From the NCBI RefSeq assembly GCF_001039005.1, contig NZ_LDWR01000011.1, positions 434,001 through 498,000 of the forward strand: a DNA stretch of 64,000 nucleotides, in the 5' to 3' direction. This DNA is from Burkholderia cepacia. Its GTDB lineage: Bacteria; Pseudomonadota; Gammaproteobacteria; Burkholderiales; Burkholderiaceae. Under the pieces are notes generated by a model that saw only the letters and a program-made list of their open reading frames with translations, was not told where the DNA came from and did not search any database. The number at the start of each line of letters is the position of its first letter. Position 1 is the stretch's first letter. Position numbers and translations under genes: made by a program. Shown here piece after piece: positions 39,682-49,219 of this stretch.

Positions 39682-40953
39682 TCAGAGTTTGCCGGTCAGG
39701 CTGTAAAGCGGCTCGAGCACCCATTCGTACAGGCGCCTGCGTTCCTGCAGGATGTCCGCCTGAAGCGTCATGCCTGCCTGCAACGGTTGCTGCGCGCCGT
39801 ACGCGGTGACGTGCTGCGCGTCGAGGGCGACCATCACACGGTAGAAGGTCGCGTCGCGGCCCTCGCCCGACGTCGCCGCCGGGCCGCCGTCGTTCGCGAG
39901 TTCGGCCGCCGACAGCGCCGTGCGCGCGATCGACACGACCGTGGCCCGGTACTGGCCGAATTTCTGATAGGGGAATGCCTGATAGCGGACCAGCACCGGC
40001 TCGCCGACCCGCACGAAACCGATCGCCGTGCTCGGCACGAACAGGTGCGCCTGCCAGCGCGCGCCGCCCGGCACGACGCTCGCGAGCGGCCGCGACGTAT
40101 CGACCGACTGGCCGACGTCCGCGATTGCGGCCGTGACGATGCCCGCCTCCGGCGCGGTGACGACGATCCGGCGCTTCGCCTCGCTTTCGATCAGGTTCTG
40201 GTCGACGTCGATCACGTTGCGGTCGATCTGCGCCAGCTGGTTCTGCTGCTTGAAGCCGAGCCCCGACAGTTCGTTGCTCGCCTCGGTGAGCGACTGGAGC
40301 GTCGATGCACGGTCGCGCAGCAGCCCGTTCAGCTTCGACTGCTGGTCGAGCAGGTCGGCCTCGCGCTGCTGCGCCTGGTCCTTCGAGATGTAATCCTGCG
40401 CCAGCAGGCCGCGATAGCGCGTTGCGCCGTCGGCCGCGATCGACGTGCGCAGCCGCTGGGCCGCGAGCTGGTCGTCGATTTGCGCGAGCGCGCCTTTCAG
40501 GTTCACGATCTTCGCGCGCAGCGTGTCGCGCTCGTCCTGCTGGAGGCTGCGGGTCTTGTCCATTTCCGCGAGCAGCGACGCCTTGCGCTGCCGCGCCTGC
40601 GCGATCACCCCGGCCTGCGTCGCGCCTTGCGCCGCGCTTTGCAAGTCGGTCGACACCGTATAGAGCGTCTGTCCACGCGCCACGCGCTGCCCTTCCTTCA
40701 CGTCGCGCTCGACGACGATGCCCGACTGCAATGCATAGACCTTGACCAGCCCCGCATCCGGCATCACCACGCCGGAGACCGTCGTGCGCCGCGTATACGT
40801 ACCGAACGTGAAGAACAACACCACGCAGGCGGCCATGACCATCGCGACGACCGTCAGCAGCGTCATGGACATGGGGTGCACCAGCACGATATCGCCCAGC
40901 ACCCGCATACGCCGGGCCTGTGCCGCTTCAGAACGAAAGAGACCGAACTCCAT
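39682..40953 (-). CDS. HlyD family periplasmic adaptor
   Basis: A 423-residue membrane-fusion protein: one N-terminal membrane helix (TLLTVVAMVMAACVVLFFTFG), lipoyl halves around GIVVERDVKEGQRVARGQ and VTAPEAGIVTAAIADVGQSV, a long coiled coil of about 130 residues between them, and a beta-barrel region with QAGMTLQADILQERRRLYEWVLEPL at the end, typical of bacteriocin and haemolysin adaptors. The ATG at 40953 is preferred (GGTGG upstream); a GTG at 41004 is in frame but has no ribosome site and lies close to the terminator hairpin. Its stop is 11 bases before the exporter start. Confidence 0.93.
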   Translation of the reverse strand: MEFGLFRSEAAQARRMRVLGDIVLVHPMSMTLLTVVAMVMAACVVLFFTFGTYTRRTTVSGVVMPDAGLVKVYALQSGIVVERDVKEGQRVARGQTLYTVSTDLQSAAQGATQAGVIAQARQRKASLLAEMDKTRSLQQDERDTLRAKIVNLKGALAQIDDQLAAQRLRTSIAADGATRYRGLLAQDYISKDQAQQREADLLDQQSKLNGLLRDRASTLQSLTEASNELSGLGFKQQNQLAQIDRNVIDVDQNLIESEAKRRIVVTAPEAGIVTAAIADVGQSVDTSRPLASVVPGGARWQAHLFVPSTAIGFVRVGEPVLVRYQAFPYQKFGQYRATVVSIARTALSAAELANDGGPAATSGEGRDATFYRVMVALDAQHVTAYGAQQPLQAGMTLQADILQERRRLYEWVLEPLYSLTGKL

Positions 40954-41023
40954 TTCCACCAACGTGTCGCCCAATATCGGTATCTGCGTCCATTCCGCGC
41001 TCACGCGGCGGAACAGGCAAAAG

Positions 41024-41062
41024 CGATCCGGTATGCAAAGAAGACCCGCGCATACCGGATCG
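41024..41062 (-). terminator. Strong intra-operon hairpin between peptide gene and exporter genes
   Basis: CGATCCGGTATGC (41024-41036) and GCATACCGGATCG (41050-41062) are a perfect 13-base inverted repeat with a 13-base loop. Read on the minus strand the stem is followed by C-TTTT-G, so it has the form of an intrinsic, probably leaky, terminator after the peptide gene. A second smaller stem, ACGCGG/CCGCGT (41082-41099), lies between it and the peptide stop codon. This layout, small precursor gene then terminator then export genes, allows far more peptide mRNA than exporter mRNA. Confidence 0.75.
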
Positions 41063-41117
41063 TCAGTTCCATCATCAGGAAACGCGGCAACTACCGCGTC
41101 GCCTCAACGCGGACAAC

Positions 41118-41360
41118 TCAGTACTTCGGGCCGCCGAAAAGGCCGTCCAGCAGGTTCACCGCGGCGGTCGTGATCGTCTCGCCGATGTTGTATGCCTGCT
41201 TGACCGGTGCGGCGAGGATCCCGAACGTCAGCGCATTGCCGATGCTCTCCGCGGTGCTGCCGCCCCATTCGATGATGTTGCCCAACGCCGACGGGATGCC
41301 CGGGCCGCTGTAGTAGCCGCCGGAAACTTGGGCGATTTCCTGTTGATTCAGTTCTTGCAT
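41118..41360 (-). CDS. Double-glycine leader peptide precursor (bacteriocin-like)
   Basis: An 80-residue precursor with a classical double-glycine leader, MQELNQQEIAQVSGG (15 residues, with L4, I9, V12 and GG at the expected spacing). The 65-residue core is rich in Gly, Ala and Ile, with small-residue motifs (WGGS, LLDGLFGGP). It has no cysteine and is slightly acidic (three Glu, one Asp and two Lys). GGAGA precedes the ATG at 41360; an in-frame upstream start adds 12 residues without leader features. It should be cut after GG by the C39 exporter encoded three genes on. The lack of Cys excludes lanthipeptide-type cross-links. It may be an antimicrobial peptide or a carrier for the lipid made by the cluster; both are inference. 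Confidence 0.88.
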   Translation of the reverse strand: MQELNQQEIAQVSGGYYSGPGIPSALGNIIEWGGSTAESIGNALTFGILAAPVKQAYNIGETITTAAVNLLDGLFGGPKY

Positions 41361-41382
41361 TGCTTTTCTCCAGATTGAGAAT

Positions 41383-41401
41383 GCTAGATAACCCATCTAG
41401 C
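41383..41401. promoter_or_regulatory. Palindrome upstream of the peptide gene
   Basis: GCTAGAT-AACCC-ATCTAGC is a perfect 7-5-7 inverted repeat, 22 bases before the peptide ATG. It could be an operator just downstream of the promoter or a 5' leader hairpin. Its 19-base span resembles lux-box size, but the sequence does not match the cep-box pattern I know well, so no regulator is assigned. Confidence 0.5.
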
Positions 41402-42130
41402 GAGGCATCGAACCGCGTCGCACCCGCGACGCAGGTCAATCACATTAATAACTTAAGCTTCGTCGAACAGGATTACATCGATTCGCCATGCGCCACCAAT
41501 CCATTCATTAAATTGGCTCACGACATCTATTTCAATGAAATATATGAATATATTTAGTAAAAATACTACAGACATCGATCAGGATTCGACAAAAAACATT
41601 CGCCGATACATAGTCAACCCTCGCGATGCTGGACCTCCGACTCAGCGTCCCGCAGCTGAAGATGTGCGAATGCCACTGCACGCGGGCGTTCCGACGCCCT
41701 GCCCGCCATCAAGCAGAAGGGATATTCACCGGGCAATTGATCGGCAATACATTTAAACCAGATGCCGACCACCGATTTAACCAAACATGACAAAACAACC
41801 GCTCGTCATCAGATGCTCCACATCAATATTTTTACGCACTGAATTCGACGAGCCAATCATCTGACACTTTCGCGCCCCTCTTTGTACGATACCGCACCAT
41901 CGGGCAAACCCGTACTCCGAGGCCAATTGATGCTGTTTTTACGAGGAATGCGTTACTTGAAGTCGGCGATTGAATTCTCGCAGTTGATTCCGGGCAGCGG
42001 CCGTCCTCACTGGACGGTCCCGGTGAAACCAATCGAATTCACGTGTAAATAAAACGTATGAATCGGCTACACGCGATGGCCGAGAGAACGAGCGAACCCG
42101 TTGTGTCGGCGGCCGGTTCAGCCGTATGCA
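41402..42130. other. AT-rich upstream region of the peptide and biosynthesis operon
   Basis: No gene is supported in this stretch. It is far more AT-rich than its surroundings (notably 41440-41600 and 41755-41960) and must contain the promoter for the large minus-strand operon. Such islands in a GC-rich genome are typical targets of H-NS/MvaT-like silencers; that is inference. Confidence 0.55.
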
Positions 42131-42160
42131 CGCGCCGGGCCGTATGAAGGCCCCGGCGCG
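42131..42160. terminator. Long GC hairpin after the molybdenum hydroxylase gene
   Basis: CGCGCCGGG at 42131-42139 pairs with CCCGGCGCG at 42152-42160, and the inner CC/GG bases extend the stem past one bulge. It lies 11 bases after the iorB stop codon on the minus strand. No T-run follows, so termination may need Rho. Confidence 0.5.
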
Positions 42161-42170
42161 CGACAGCACG

Positions 42171-44495
42171 TCAACCCGCTTGCGGCTTCGAGAGTTGGTC
42201 GGCGACCGGCAGGCTGCGGATGCGCGTGCCCGTCGCCGCGAAGATCGCGTTGGTCAGCGCGGGCGCGACGGGCGGCAGGCCCGGCTCGCCCACGCCGCCG
42301 AGCGGCGTTGCAAAGTCGTCCGGCGCGACCAGATGCACGCGGATTTCGCGCGGCGCCTCGTTCATCCTCAGCACCTGGAAGCCGTTGAAATTGCTCTGTT
42401 CCGGATGGCCGTCCTTGAACGTGATCTCGCCGTGCAGCGCAATGCCGAGCCCCATCACCACCGCGCCCTCGAGCTGCGAGCGCACGCGTTCCGGATTGAC
42501 CTGCGGCCCGCAATCGATCGCGATGTCGACGCGCGGCACCGAGATCCTGCCGTCCGCGCCGACCTGCACCTCGCACACCGCCGCCGTGTACGACACGAAG
42601 CTGCGATGCGCGGCGATCCCGAGCCCGTGCCCCTTCGGCAGCTTGCGCCCCCAGCCGGCCTCGCGCGCGACCGTCTCGACCACGCGCCGCAGCCGCCCGG
42701 TATCGACCGGATACAGCGCGGGGTCCTCGCCGTAGTTCACGTTCTTCACCGTGATGTGCGGCTCGAAACGACGCGCGGGCCCGATCAGCTCGAGCAGGAA
42801 ATCCTTCGGGTCGCGACCGGCCGCGTGCGCCAGCTCCGATACGAAGCTCTGAATCCCGAACGCGTGCGGAATGTTGTAGACCGAGCGGAACCAGCCGATC
42901 CGCGTGTGCGCTTCCACGGCCGGATTCTCGATCCGCACGTTCGGAATCGCGAACGGCAGGTCCGCGATCCCTTGCGCGAGCTCGCCCGGCTGCTCGTGCA
43001 CGACGCCGGCGCGGAAGGTCGACTGGATCGACGGCGCGACCGTGCGATGCTGCCACGCGACCACTTTCCCCGACGCATCGATCCCGCCGTCGAACGCTTC
43101 GAGCGACACGGCGTGGAAATAGTCGTGCGCGATGTCGTCCTCGCGCGTGAACGTCAGCTTGACGGGCGCGCCGACCGCCTTCGACAGCAGCGCCGCCTCC
43201 ACCACGTAGTCGGGCTTCGACTTGCGGCCGAACCCGCCGCCGAGCAGCGTCACGTTGACCGTCACGCGCCCCGTCGGCAGTCCGAGCGCCTTCGCGAGCT
43301 CGTCGCGCGTGGTCTGCGGCGCCTGCGTGCAGGTCCACACTTCGCAGCGACCGTCGGCCACGCGCGCGACGGCCGCGGGCGGCTCCATCGTCGCGTGCGC
43401 GAGATGCGGAATGTAGTACGTCGCGCGCACGCGTTTCGCGGCGCCAGCGAGCGCCGCCGCCGTGTCGCCGTCGTTGCGGATCACGTCGCCCGGCTGTGCG
43501 GCGGCCGCTTCGAGCGTCTTCCGATACGCGGCCGAGTCGTAACCCGCATTGGGGCCGCGCTTCCAGTCGATCTTCAACTGCGCGCGCGCCTGGATGGCCG
43601 TCCACGTGTCGCGGGCAACGACAGCCACGCCGCCGAGCGGCTGGAAGCCGGACGGCAGCGGCGTCGACGCGAGCTGCACGACCTTGACGACGCCCGGCAG
43701 CTTTTCGGCGGCCGATGCGTCGAACGACGCCACCGTGTCGCCATAAGCCAGCGGCCGCGCGACGACCGCATACAGCATGCCGTCGAGCCGCGTGTCGATC
43801 CCGTAGTGCGCGCGGCCGCCGACGATGTCGCGCCCGTCGATCAGCGCCGTTTCGCCCTTGCCGATATAGCGGAATTCGGCCGGCGCTTTCAGCACCACGG
43901 TTGCCGGATCCGGCGCCGGCAGCGCGGCCGCTTTTGCCGCAAGCTCGCCGAAGCCGAGCTTGCGCCCGCTCTTCGTATCGACGACCTCATGCACCGTTGC
44001 CTTGACCTGGCGCGCGTCGACACCCCACGCCGCGGCTGCGGCCTGCTCGAGCATCGTGCGCGCGGCCGCGCCCGCGCGACGCAGCGCGGCGAAGCTCTGG
44101 CGCAGGCTGCGCGAGCCATCGGTGTTCTGGTTGCCGTAGCGCGGCTCGTCGCCGACGGCCTGGGCGACCTTCACGCGCGCCCAGTCCGCACCCAGTTCGT
44201 CCGCCACCACCAGTGCGACGCTCGTGCGCACGCCCTGCCCCATCTCCGAGCGGATGCAGGTCACGGTGACGGTGCCGTCCGGTGCGATCGCAACGAACAG
44301 ATGCGGATCGTCGCGCAGCCCGTGCGGCATCCCCGCGCCGCCATACTGCGGATTCGCGCTGACGGGCGGCTGCATCGGCGCGGCCGCACGCGCGAGCGAC
44401 GGCAGGCCGAATGCGAGCAGCAGCCCGCCGGATGCGAAGCCGAGCAGCAATGCGCGACGGCTTTCGTTGTGGACGGAGAGTTCGGGCGAGCTCAT
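42171..44495 (-). CDS. iorB: Isoquinoline 1-oxidoreductase-type molybdopterin subunit
   Basis: A 774-residue large subunit of a xanthine-oxidase-family hydroxylase of the isoquinoline/aldehyde type. A twin-arginine signal ([13 protein letters not shown]) at the N-terminus indicates export of the folded enzyme. Cofactor-site segments include [37 protein letters not shown] and [19 protein letters not shown] with the conserved catalytic glutamate. The enzyme hydroxylates N-heterocycles or oxidises aldehydes with water as oxygen source. The start overlaps iorA (ATGA) with GGAGGTG upstream. A cytochrome c partner, frequent in such operons, is not seen here. Confidence 0.92.
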   Translation of the reverse strand: MSSPELSVHNESRRALLLGFASGGLLLAFGLPSLARAAAPMQPPVSANPQYGGAGMPHGLRDDPHLFVAIAPDGTVTVTCIRSEMGQGVRTSVALVVADELGADWARVKVAQAVGDEPRYGNQNTDGSRSLRQSFAALRRAGAAARTMLEQAAAAAWGVDARQVKATVHEVVDTKSGRKLGFGELAAKAAALPAPDPATVVLKAPAEFRYIGKGETALIDGRDIVGGRAHYGIDTRLDGMLYAVVARPLAYGDTVASFDASAAEKLPGVVKVVQLASTPLPSGFQPLGGVAVVARDTWTAIQARAQLKIDWKRGPNAGYDSAAYRKTLEAAAAQPGDVIRNDGDTAAALAGAAKRVRATYYIPHLAHATMEPPAAVARVADGRCEVWTCTQAPQTTRDELAKALGLPTGRVTVNVTLLGGGFGRKSKPDYVVEAALLSKAVGAPVKLTFTREDDIAHDYFHAVSLEAFDGGIDASGKVVAWQHRTVAPSIQSTFRAGVVHEQPGELAQGIADLPFAIPNVRIENPAVEAHTRIGWFRSVYNIPHAFGIQSFVSELAHAAGRDPKDFLLELIGPARRFEPHITVKNVNYGEDPALYPVDTGRLRRVVETVAREAGWGRKLPKGHGLGIAAHRSFVSYTAAVCEVQVGADGRISVPRVDIAIDCGPQVNPERVRSQLEGAVVMGLGIALHGEITFKDGHPEQSNFNGFQVLRMNEAPREIRVHLVAPDDFATPLGGVGEPGLPPVAPALTNAIFAATGTRIRSLPVADQLSKPQAG

Positions 44496-44953
44496 GCGGC
44501 ACCTCCGCGGCGCACCGCCAGCCGGATCGCCGCACGAATGCGCGTATAGGTGCCGCAGCGGCAGATGTTGCCGGACATCGCGTCGTCGATGTCGGCGTCG
44601 GTCGGATGGGGGTTCGTCTTCAGCAGCGACGCGGCCTGCATGATCTGTCCGGACTGACAGTAGCCGCACTGCGCGACGTTCAGTTCCTGCCATGCCTGCT
44701 GCAGCGGATGAGTCAGGTCTGTCGACAGTCCCTCGATCGTCGTCACGCGCTTGCCGGAAGCGGCCGCGACCGGCGTGATGCACGACCGGATCGCGACGCC
44801 GTCGAGATGCACGGTGCACGCGCCGCACAGCGCCATGCCGCAGCCGAACTTCGTGCCGGTGTGGCCGAGGACGTCGCGCAGATACCAGAGCAACGGCAGG
44901 TCGGGATTGCCGTCGAAATGCTGCTCGCTACCGTTGACGGTCAGCGTGATCAT
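44492..44953 (-). CDS. iorA: 2Fe-2S subunit of the molybdenum hydroxylase
   Basis: A 153-residue iron-sulphur subunit with two 2Fe-2S clusters: plant-type ligands in [16 protein letters not shown] and the second set in QCGYCQSGQ and [15 protein letters not shown]. It passes electrons from the molybdopterin subunit to an external acceptor. A near-perfect AGGAGGTG lies before the ATG at 44953. It is the first gene of the iorAB pair; no regulator is adjacent. Confidence 0.95.
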   Translation of the reverse strand: MITLTVNGSEQHFDGNPDLPLLWYLRDVLGHTGTKFGCGMALCGACTVHLDGVAIRSCITPVAAASGKRVTTIEGLSTDLTHPLQQAWQELNVAQCGYCQSGQIMQAASLLKTNPHPTDADIDDAMSGNICRCGTYTRIRAAIRLAVRRGGAA

Positions 44954-45537
44954 CGTTCACCTCCTGGTTGCGATGCCCGCACCAGGCAGGCATCGAGTGG
45001 GGATTCGAACGGCGCGGCGCACATTCCGAACGACCAGGTAGGCGTGGCGCCGTTTCGTGGACCGTGTCGCCTGCAAACACGATCGGGCGGATGCTGCAAA
45101 CGATGTGGCCGGCTGGTTGCCTTCGCAACATTGCAACGACATCCCGGCCAGCCGCTCGTCCGCATGGATCGCCGCTCGCATTATCGAACCATTTGCGATT
45201 TGTCGTCGGATTGCGGCGATTCGGGAGTTTCAGGCAATTGGGGAAGGAAGTCGGCGGTCAATCGAACCGCCGCGGAGCAGCGCGACGCGACGGGCTTCGA
45301 TGTGATTTCAGGAGGATGCGGAGCAGGTATTGCCCGGCTCTTCCGTGCGTGGCACGACGCCGGGAAACGGACATTCCACGACGGCAATGTTGAGTTTGCG
45401 AGAAATTTCGCTACGGCGTCGCGCGCCAAACAAGCCGGCACGGTACGGTCGCGCAAGTGCGAATGTCCGGCCTCCCGGCCGGACCGATCCCTCGCGCGAC
45501 GACACGGAATGGCTCGGACGCGACCGCGCCGTTCCGT
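44954..45537. other. Intergenic region upstream of iorA
   Basis: This 584-base stretch lies between the iorA start and the wecB stop. No coding frame shows recognisable protein features, and I see no RNA gene. It must hold the iorAB promoter near 44960-45130 and the 3' end of the wecB transcript. Confidence 0.5.
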
Positions 45538-46755
45538 TCATCGCGACCGCAACGCCTGCAACCCCAGCGTGAGCGCGTTAAGCGGCATCTCCGCCGCGCC
45601 CATCGAAAAGCTCGTCGTCTTCGTGCTCGCGCCCGGCGTACGCATCAGCGCGTGAACGATCCGCTCGCTCGCATGGCCGTCGCCATACGGATTGCTCGCG
45701 TGCGACATTTCCTCGTATGCGCTGTCGCTGTCGAACAGCCGCGATGCCTCCCGCACGATCCGCTCTTGATCCGTGCCGACGAGTCGTGCGGTGCCGGCCT
45801 GGATCGCCTCGGGCCGCTCGGTCGTGTCGCGCGTGACGAGCACCGGCTTACCCAGCGCCGGCCCTTCCTCCTGAATGCCGCCCGAATCGGTGATGATGAA
45901 ATGCGCGCGTGACATCAGGAATACGAACGATAAATACTCCTGCGGTTCGATCATGTAAATGTTCGGCACGCCGCCGAGCAGTGCGCGCGCCGGCTCTCGC
46001 ACGTTCGGATTCATGTGCAGCGGATAGACGAACTGCGCGTCGCGATAACGGTTCGCCAGCGTACTCAACGCCCCGCAGAAATTCCGGAACGGCTCGCCGA
46101 AGCTCTCGCGGCGATGGCCGGTGATCAGCACGACGCGACGCTGCGGTTCGAGAAACGGAAAATTCCCGGCAACCTTTTCCTTCAGCGCGGTGGTGTGGTC
46201 CAGCATGCGTTTGACCTCGTGCAACGCATCGATCACCGTATTGCCGGTCAGCACGACGGCGCCTCCCGGCACGCCCTCGCTGAGCAGGTTGTCGCGTGCC
46301 TTCCCGGTCGGTGCGAAATGCCACGACGATACGGCATCGGTCACGCGGCGATTCAACTCCTCCGGCCACGGCGACCAGATATCGCCGCTACGCAAACCGG
46401 CCTCCACGTGCCCGACCGGCAGATAGCGGTAGAACGCCGCGAGACTGACCGCGAGTGTGGTCGTCGTATCGCCGTGCACCAGCACGACGTCGGGACGCAA
46501 TTCGTCGAAGACCATGCCGATCTCCTGAAGAATGCCGGTCGTCACGTCGGTCAGCGTCTGACCTTGCCGCATCAGGTTGAGATCGTAGTCGGGCTTGATG
46601 TCGAACAGCGTCAGCACCTGATCGAGCATTTCCCGATGCTGCGCGGTCACGCATACCCTGACGTCGACATCTCTTTGCATCTTCAGCGCGCGCACCAGCG
46701 GCGCCATCTTGATGGCCTCCGGCCGAGTCCCGAACGCAAGCAAGATCTTTTTCAT
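45538..46755 (-). CDS. wecB: UDP-N-acetylglucosamine 2-epimerase (non-hydrolysing)
   Basis: A 405-residue enzyme of GT-B fold converting UDP-GlcNAc to UDP-ManNAc. Signatures are [14 protein letters not shown], the HGDTTTT and [11 protein letters not shown] segments, [10 protein letters not shown] and [17 protein letters not shown]. The C-terminal 30 residues after MRTPG are extra compared with the usual enzyme and look unstructured. GAGGAT precedes the ATG. UDP-ManNAc is used for enterobacterial-type antigens, capsules or O-antigen; no glycosyltransferase is in the window, so the destination is open. Confidence 0.95.
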   Translation of the reverse strand: MKKILLAFGTRPEAIKMAPLVRALKMQRDVDVRVCVTAQHREMLDQVLTLFDIKPDYDLNLMRQGQTLTDVTTGILQEIGMVFDELRPDVVLVHGDTTTTLAVSLAAFYRYLPVGHVEAGLRSGDIWSPWPEELNRRVTDAVSSWHFAPTGKARDNLLSEGVPGGAVVLTGNTVIDALHEVKRMLDHTTALKEKVAGNFPFLEPQRRVVLITGHRRESFGEPFRNFCGALSTLANRYRDAQFVYPLHMNPNVREPARALLGGVPNIYMIEPQEYLSFVFLMSRAHFIITDSGGIQEEGPALGKPVLVTRDTTERPEAIQAGTARLVGTDQERIVREASRLFDSDSAYEEMSHASNPYGDGHASERIVHALMRTPGASTKTTSFSMGAAEMPLNALTLGLQALRSR

Positions 46756-48082
46756 CGTTATCCTCGTCTAGCCACTTCGCGCTGATCGACCCTGCTTGCG
46801 GCGCGAAGCATATATTCAGACGGCGCCTCCCGTACTCGCACGCGATCCACACGTGGTGGTGTCGCGGGGCGAGCGCGCCGTTCTGTCCGCGCGGTCTCCG
46901 CCACGCGAATCGTCGTATTACCGGCATCCCGTTGCACTTGATCAGTCACGTCATGAGTCGTTCCTCGCAGCGTCGAGCGTCACGTCCGTTCGTCACGTCT
47001 CTTCCACTACAGCAATAATCAAACCAGCCGCCCTGTGGCCGGGCCCCGTTCGCGCCGAGCACATGGCAGACAGGCAGTCCGTAACGGAACGTTTCACAAC
47101 TGCTACGAGCGGTGCATCGCCGGGCGGATGCGACATGGACAAACCTCCGGTCGTGCGCGCGATCCGTCCGACGACGTCGTCCGATGAATGGCGAATTCAT
47201 GTCGAGCGCTCATTGCGCATCGAAACGCATGCATCTTGCGAAACGCTTTGTGTCGTCTCGATTCGCAACTTTTGTCTGTGCAGTGAACGGTGCGCGATCG
47301 ACTGCCCGGCCACGGTCATGCATGCAGGATTTACCGATTTGCGGCGTCGTTCGCGTCACACGAATCGACGATCGGGAAATGTTGCGAATGTGTAACGCGA
47401 ATCCGGAACCATCGGTTACATCGGAGTCCGGTCCATCCGGAAAATGCGGAAGCGGATGCCACGCCTGCTTCCATACCGATGCACACGCAACTAATTTCGC
47501 GTGACGCGTCAGCCACGTAAAGCCTCACCCGGCAAGGCAGAACAAGTTCAGCAGATGAATCGCCCGCTGCATGACGCGTGCGGGCCGCAATGTCGGCCGC
47601 GCGTGGTCGCACCCCTTGCGCAAAAGCTGATTCGCCGATGAATCAAAACACGCTGCTGCCACCCTGGCCGCACTCGCGGCCTGCCCTCCGCCCCTTGCTG
47701 TACGGGCCATCGCAGCCGATGGCTCACGCCTTGCTTAATACCGGACAGGTGCGTCCCGGAGCACTCGCACGACCGCAGACAAACGGGGATGTCAAAGCAA
47801 CGAAGCCGGGAGGCGACACGACGCATCCGCGTGGGGCAAAAGGCAACCGCCCCTGCGCGACGAACGTGCCGCCGTTTCCCGTAGAAATCCGCGCGATCCG
47901 CGGGCCACCTTCACGCGCTCATGCGACGAACCGGCTCGTGAGCACGAGGAGCGGCACCAGCCTCAAGTTCACTCGCACCAGGGTGCACTGAGCCACAACG
48001 TCGATACGCTCGCCGGGCGCGACGCGGCCAACGCCGTGTCCGGAGACGATTGCGAAGGACCACCGCGCAGGAGCCCCCGACT
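46756..48082. other. 1.3-kb non-coding region between wecB and a divergent secreted-protein gene
   Basis: I find no supportable gene here. Several open frames exist (for example 46796-47395 and 47578-47991 on the plus strand) but none has protein-like composition or a ribosome site. The region is long for a divergent promoter spacer, so it may contain a small RNA, long leaders or a decayed gene. A less GC-rich stretch lies around 47190-47520. Confidence 0.5.
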
Positions 48083-49171
48083 ATGAACCGGCCCGCGCTT
48101 TTCCCGACCGCACGCGCATGCGTGGCGGCTGCCGCCCGACTGTGCCGACGGTGGCGCGCCGCCTGGTGGGTCGCCGCGTGCGGCTTCGCACTGCACGCGG
48201 GCGCCGCCGAGCTCCAGCTCAACGGGCTGTACCAACGCCCCGACGGGGCGATCACCGTGCGCCTGAACGGCGTCGGCATCGATCCTTATTTCGCCGCGAA
48301 GGCGCTGCTCGCCGCGTCCGATGCGCAGCTCGACGCGCATCAGGCCGCACTCGCGTGGATCGCCTGGCTGTTGCCGCGCCAGCGTCTGGACGGCGGCTTC
48401 AATCGCTACTGTGTGAAGAACGGCCAGTACAACGCATGCGCCGAAGCGGACGCCGACGACGCGATGATGGCGACCTGGATCGAACTGCTCGCCCGCTTCG
48501 CGCCACCCGACGGCATGCCCGCCGCCTGGGAACTCAGCCTGAACCGTGCAGGCACGCATCTGGACACGCTGCTCGACAAGCCCTCCGGTGTCTATCAGAT
48601 CTCATCGTCGCTGCACGTCGCGCTGCTGATGGACAACGTCGAGGTACACAGCGCGTTCCAGGCGCTCTCGGCGTACTACCTCCGGCGCGCCGACTACACG
48701 CATGCCGGCCCGTGGAGCCAGCGCGCCGACCGGCTCGCGTCGGCCATCGTGAAGGTGTTCTGGCGCGGCACGCAGTCCGGCTTTCGCGTCAGCACGGGGC
48801 AAGTCAGCGATACGAGCTTTTATCCGGCGAAAGTCGCGCAGATCTTCCCGCTCCTGTCCGGCATTCAGGTACCCGAACAATCCAACGCGACGCTCTACGC
48901 GCAGTGGATGCAGAAGTACGGCAAGACCTGGAAGAAACTTGCCGGCACCGATTATCCGTGGGGCTTGATCGCGCTCGTCGCGTTCAAGATGAACGACTGG
49001 GGAACGGTTGCCTGCTGGCATGCGCGATCCGGCCCGTACCGCCACGGCGCGCACTGGAACGTACTCGAGGAGTCGCTTTATCTGGCATTCGAGAGCCGGA
49101 TGGCCGCCCCCGTCGCACCCGCCCGATGCGGGTTCACGACGGCGGCGGCATCGGCAACCGCGTCGCGCTGA
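48083..49171 (+). CDS. Secreted protein of unknown function, possible glycosidase-like helical toroid
   Basis: A 362-residue protein with a long arginine-rich N-terminus and hydrophobic core (AAWWVAACGFALHAGA), a probable signal peptide cut near residue 43. The mature part is mostly helical with repeated aromatic and acidic motifs (WIAWLLPRQRLDGGFNRYC, ADADDAMMATWIELL, YPWGLIALVAFKMNDWG), as in alpha/alpha-toroid glycosidases or polysaccharide enzymes. I do not recognise a named family. AGGAG lies 9 bases before the ATG at 48083. It ends 48 bases before glmS on the same strand, so it may share a transcript with an amino-sugar gene and act on an exopolysaccharide (inference). Confidence 0.7.
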   Translation: MNRPALFPTARACVAAAARLCRRWRAAWWVAACGFALHAGAAELQLNGLYQRPDGAITVRLNGVGIDPYFAAKALLAASDAQLDAHQAALAWIAWLLPRQRLDGGFNRYCVKNGQYNACAEADADDAMMATWIELLARFAPPDGMPAAWELSLNRAGTHLDTLLDKPSGVYQISSSLHVALLMDNVEVHSAFQALSAYYLRRADYTHAGPWSQRADRLASAIVKVFWRGTQSGFRVSTGQVSDTSFYPAKVAQIFPLLSGIQVPEQSNATLYAQWMQKYGKTWKKLAGTDYPWGLIALVAFKMNDWGTVACWHARSGPYRHGAHWNVLEESLYLAFESRMAAPVAPARCGFTTAAASATASR

Positions 49172-49219
49172 TTCAGGGGTGCGCGCGGTCCATGATGTTT
49201 AAAGGGAAGGAGACGTGTG

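Noticed and set aside
41832..42169. Short minus-strand frames upstream of the peptide gene
   Set aside because: They lie in the AT-rich promoter island, lack ribosome sites and have no leader or membrane pattern.
47578..47991. A 137-codon plus-strand gene
   Set aside because: Pro/Arg-rich sequence without secondary-structure pattern, ribosome site or family resemblance.
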